Source: JAUIAI01 sp049680625
Lineage (GTDB): Bacteria; Pseudomonadota; Gammaproteobacteria; Burkholderiales; Burkholderiaceae_E
DNA length: 6,699 nucleotides
NCBI GenBank assembly: GCA_049680625.1
Contig: JBAUID010000175.1
Coordinates: 1 to 6,699, forward strand
Reading direction: 5' to 3'
In this document: positions 6,446 through 6,699 of the stretch, in pieces
Layout: each line of letters begins with the position of its first letter
Numbering within the stretch: position 1 is the first letter of the stretch
Translations under genes and position numbers: made by a program
The notes under the pieces: generated by a model
What the model was told of the DNA's origin: nothing
What the model saw: only the letters and a program-made list of their open reading frames with translations
The model's database searches: none

Positions 6446-6451
6446 ACTATA
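6446..6451 (-). promoter_or_regulatory. Weak candidate -10 box for the dehydrogenase operon
   Basis: On the minus strand TATAGT matches the -10 consensus at five of six positions. A start near 6439 would give a leader of about 88 nt and would exclude the ATG at 6501 as start codon. No clear -35 box is found 16-18 bp upstream, so this is tentative. Confidence 0.2.
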
Positions 6452-6572
6452 TCGAATGCCTGTCGGCGGGGTTGACGCTGCGCCGTATTGTGGCTTGTCA
6501 TTTAGCGTTTTTTGGCGGTTTTCGCTGGTGAGTCGCCCGGGGCGAGACTTATGTCCGGTAACCGTGCTCCGG

Positions 6573-6611
6573 CGCACGACACACTAAGGGGTCGCCAGTG
6601 TTTGGTGTGCG
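6573..6611. repeat. Imperfect inverted repeat upstream of the dehydrogenase operon
   Basis: Outer arms CGCAC (6573-6577) and GTGCG (6607-6611) and inner arms ACACT (6581-6585) and AGTGT (6597-6601) pair around the 11-nt loop 6586-6596, with a small internal loop between the arms. No T-run follows on either strand, so a structured RNA or operator is more likely than a terminator. Confidence 0.35.
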
Positions 6612-6630
6612 TTTCCCCCAATTTCCCTTA

Positions 6631-6644
6631 TTTCGCCAACGAAA
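6631..6644. promoter_or_regulatory. Perfect short dyad TTTCG-CCAA-CGAAA
   Basis: Five-base perfect arms flank CCAA. Immediately to the left, TTTCC occurs at 6612 and 6622, so TTTC recurs at 10- and 9-bp steps (6612, 6622, 6631), close to one helical turn. This could be a regulator binding array, but the sequence is short and the link to any gene is unproven. Confidence 0.25.
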
Positions 6645-6699
6645 CCCGTTTTGAAAATTGACTACCACCATGTTTTGGCACTCCTGCTGATCACGATCC

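Larger units (their letters stand above)
6352..6699. other. Upstream region of the dehydrogenase operon, no convincing gene
   Basis: About 350 bp. Bases 6352-6501 are open in frame with the large dehydrogenase subunit but look like leader rather than protein. From 6502 to the right edge I see no open frame of useful length with a ribosome binding site on either strand. The stretch holds several inverted repeats (6530-6550, 6573-6611, 6631-6644) and a candidate -10 (6446-6451). It is most likely the operon's control region and possibly the end of a neighbouring intergenic space. Confidence 0.5.

Noticed and set aside
6655..6699. TTGACT near the right edge as a -35 box of a rightward gene
   Set aside because: No acceptable -10 box lies 16-18 bp downstream, and the window ends before any gene.

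Overview
The window looks like chromosomal DNA from a Gram-negative bacterium, most likely a proteobacterium and plausibly a gammaproteobacterium. This rests on protein style, mid-range GC by eye, dense packing and ordinary AGGAG-type ribosome binding sites. I cannot fix the genus. No transposase, integrase, tRNA, rRNA, CRISPR array or phage gene is visible, and nothing looks recently acquired.

Layout, left to right. (1) The 3' part of a GGDEF diguanylate cyclase gene on the + strand, probably cut by the left edge. (2) 67 bp later, a + strand quinone-oxidoreductase-type medium-chain dehydrogenase/reductase (MDR), best started at a TTG at 665. (3) A convergent - strand carboxylesterase of the alpha/beta-hydrolase type, whose stop is 2 bp from the MDR stop. 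(4) A divergent regulatory interval of about 280 bp. (5) A + strand regulator with an N-terminal PAS-like region and a C-terminal LuxR-type helix-turn-helix, followed by a possible terminator hairpin. (6) A small + strand single-pass membrane protein of unknown function with a proline-rich, charged cytoplasmic tail. (7) A - strand two-gene operon encoding a large and a small acyl-CoA dehydrogenase subunit, 3 bp apart. (8) About 350 bp upstream of that operon with no convincing gene but several inverted repeats.

The best-supported functional unit is the acyl-CoA dehydrogenase pair. The large subunit carries the flavin-site motif and a candidate catalytic Glu in the helix-G position (Glu250). 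The small one lacks both, as expected of a heteromeric enzyme of the type used on CoA thioesters of bulky substrates such as steroid side chains. The MDR oxidoreductase and the esterase could belong to the same broad lipid or xenobiotic catabolism, but proximity is the only evidence and they are on separate transcripts. The GGDEF protein and the LuxR-type regulator are signalling genes with no visible target in the window.

I did not find a clearly new biological system. The items most worth a second look are the division of labour in the dehydrogenase pair, the orphan PAS/LuxR regulator, the uncharacterised membrane-anchored protein, and the palindrome beside an extended -10 upstream of the esterase.
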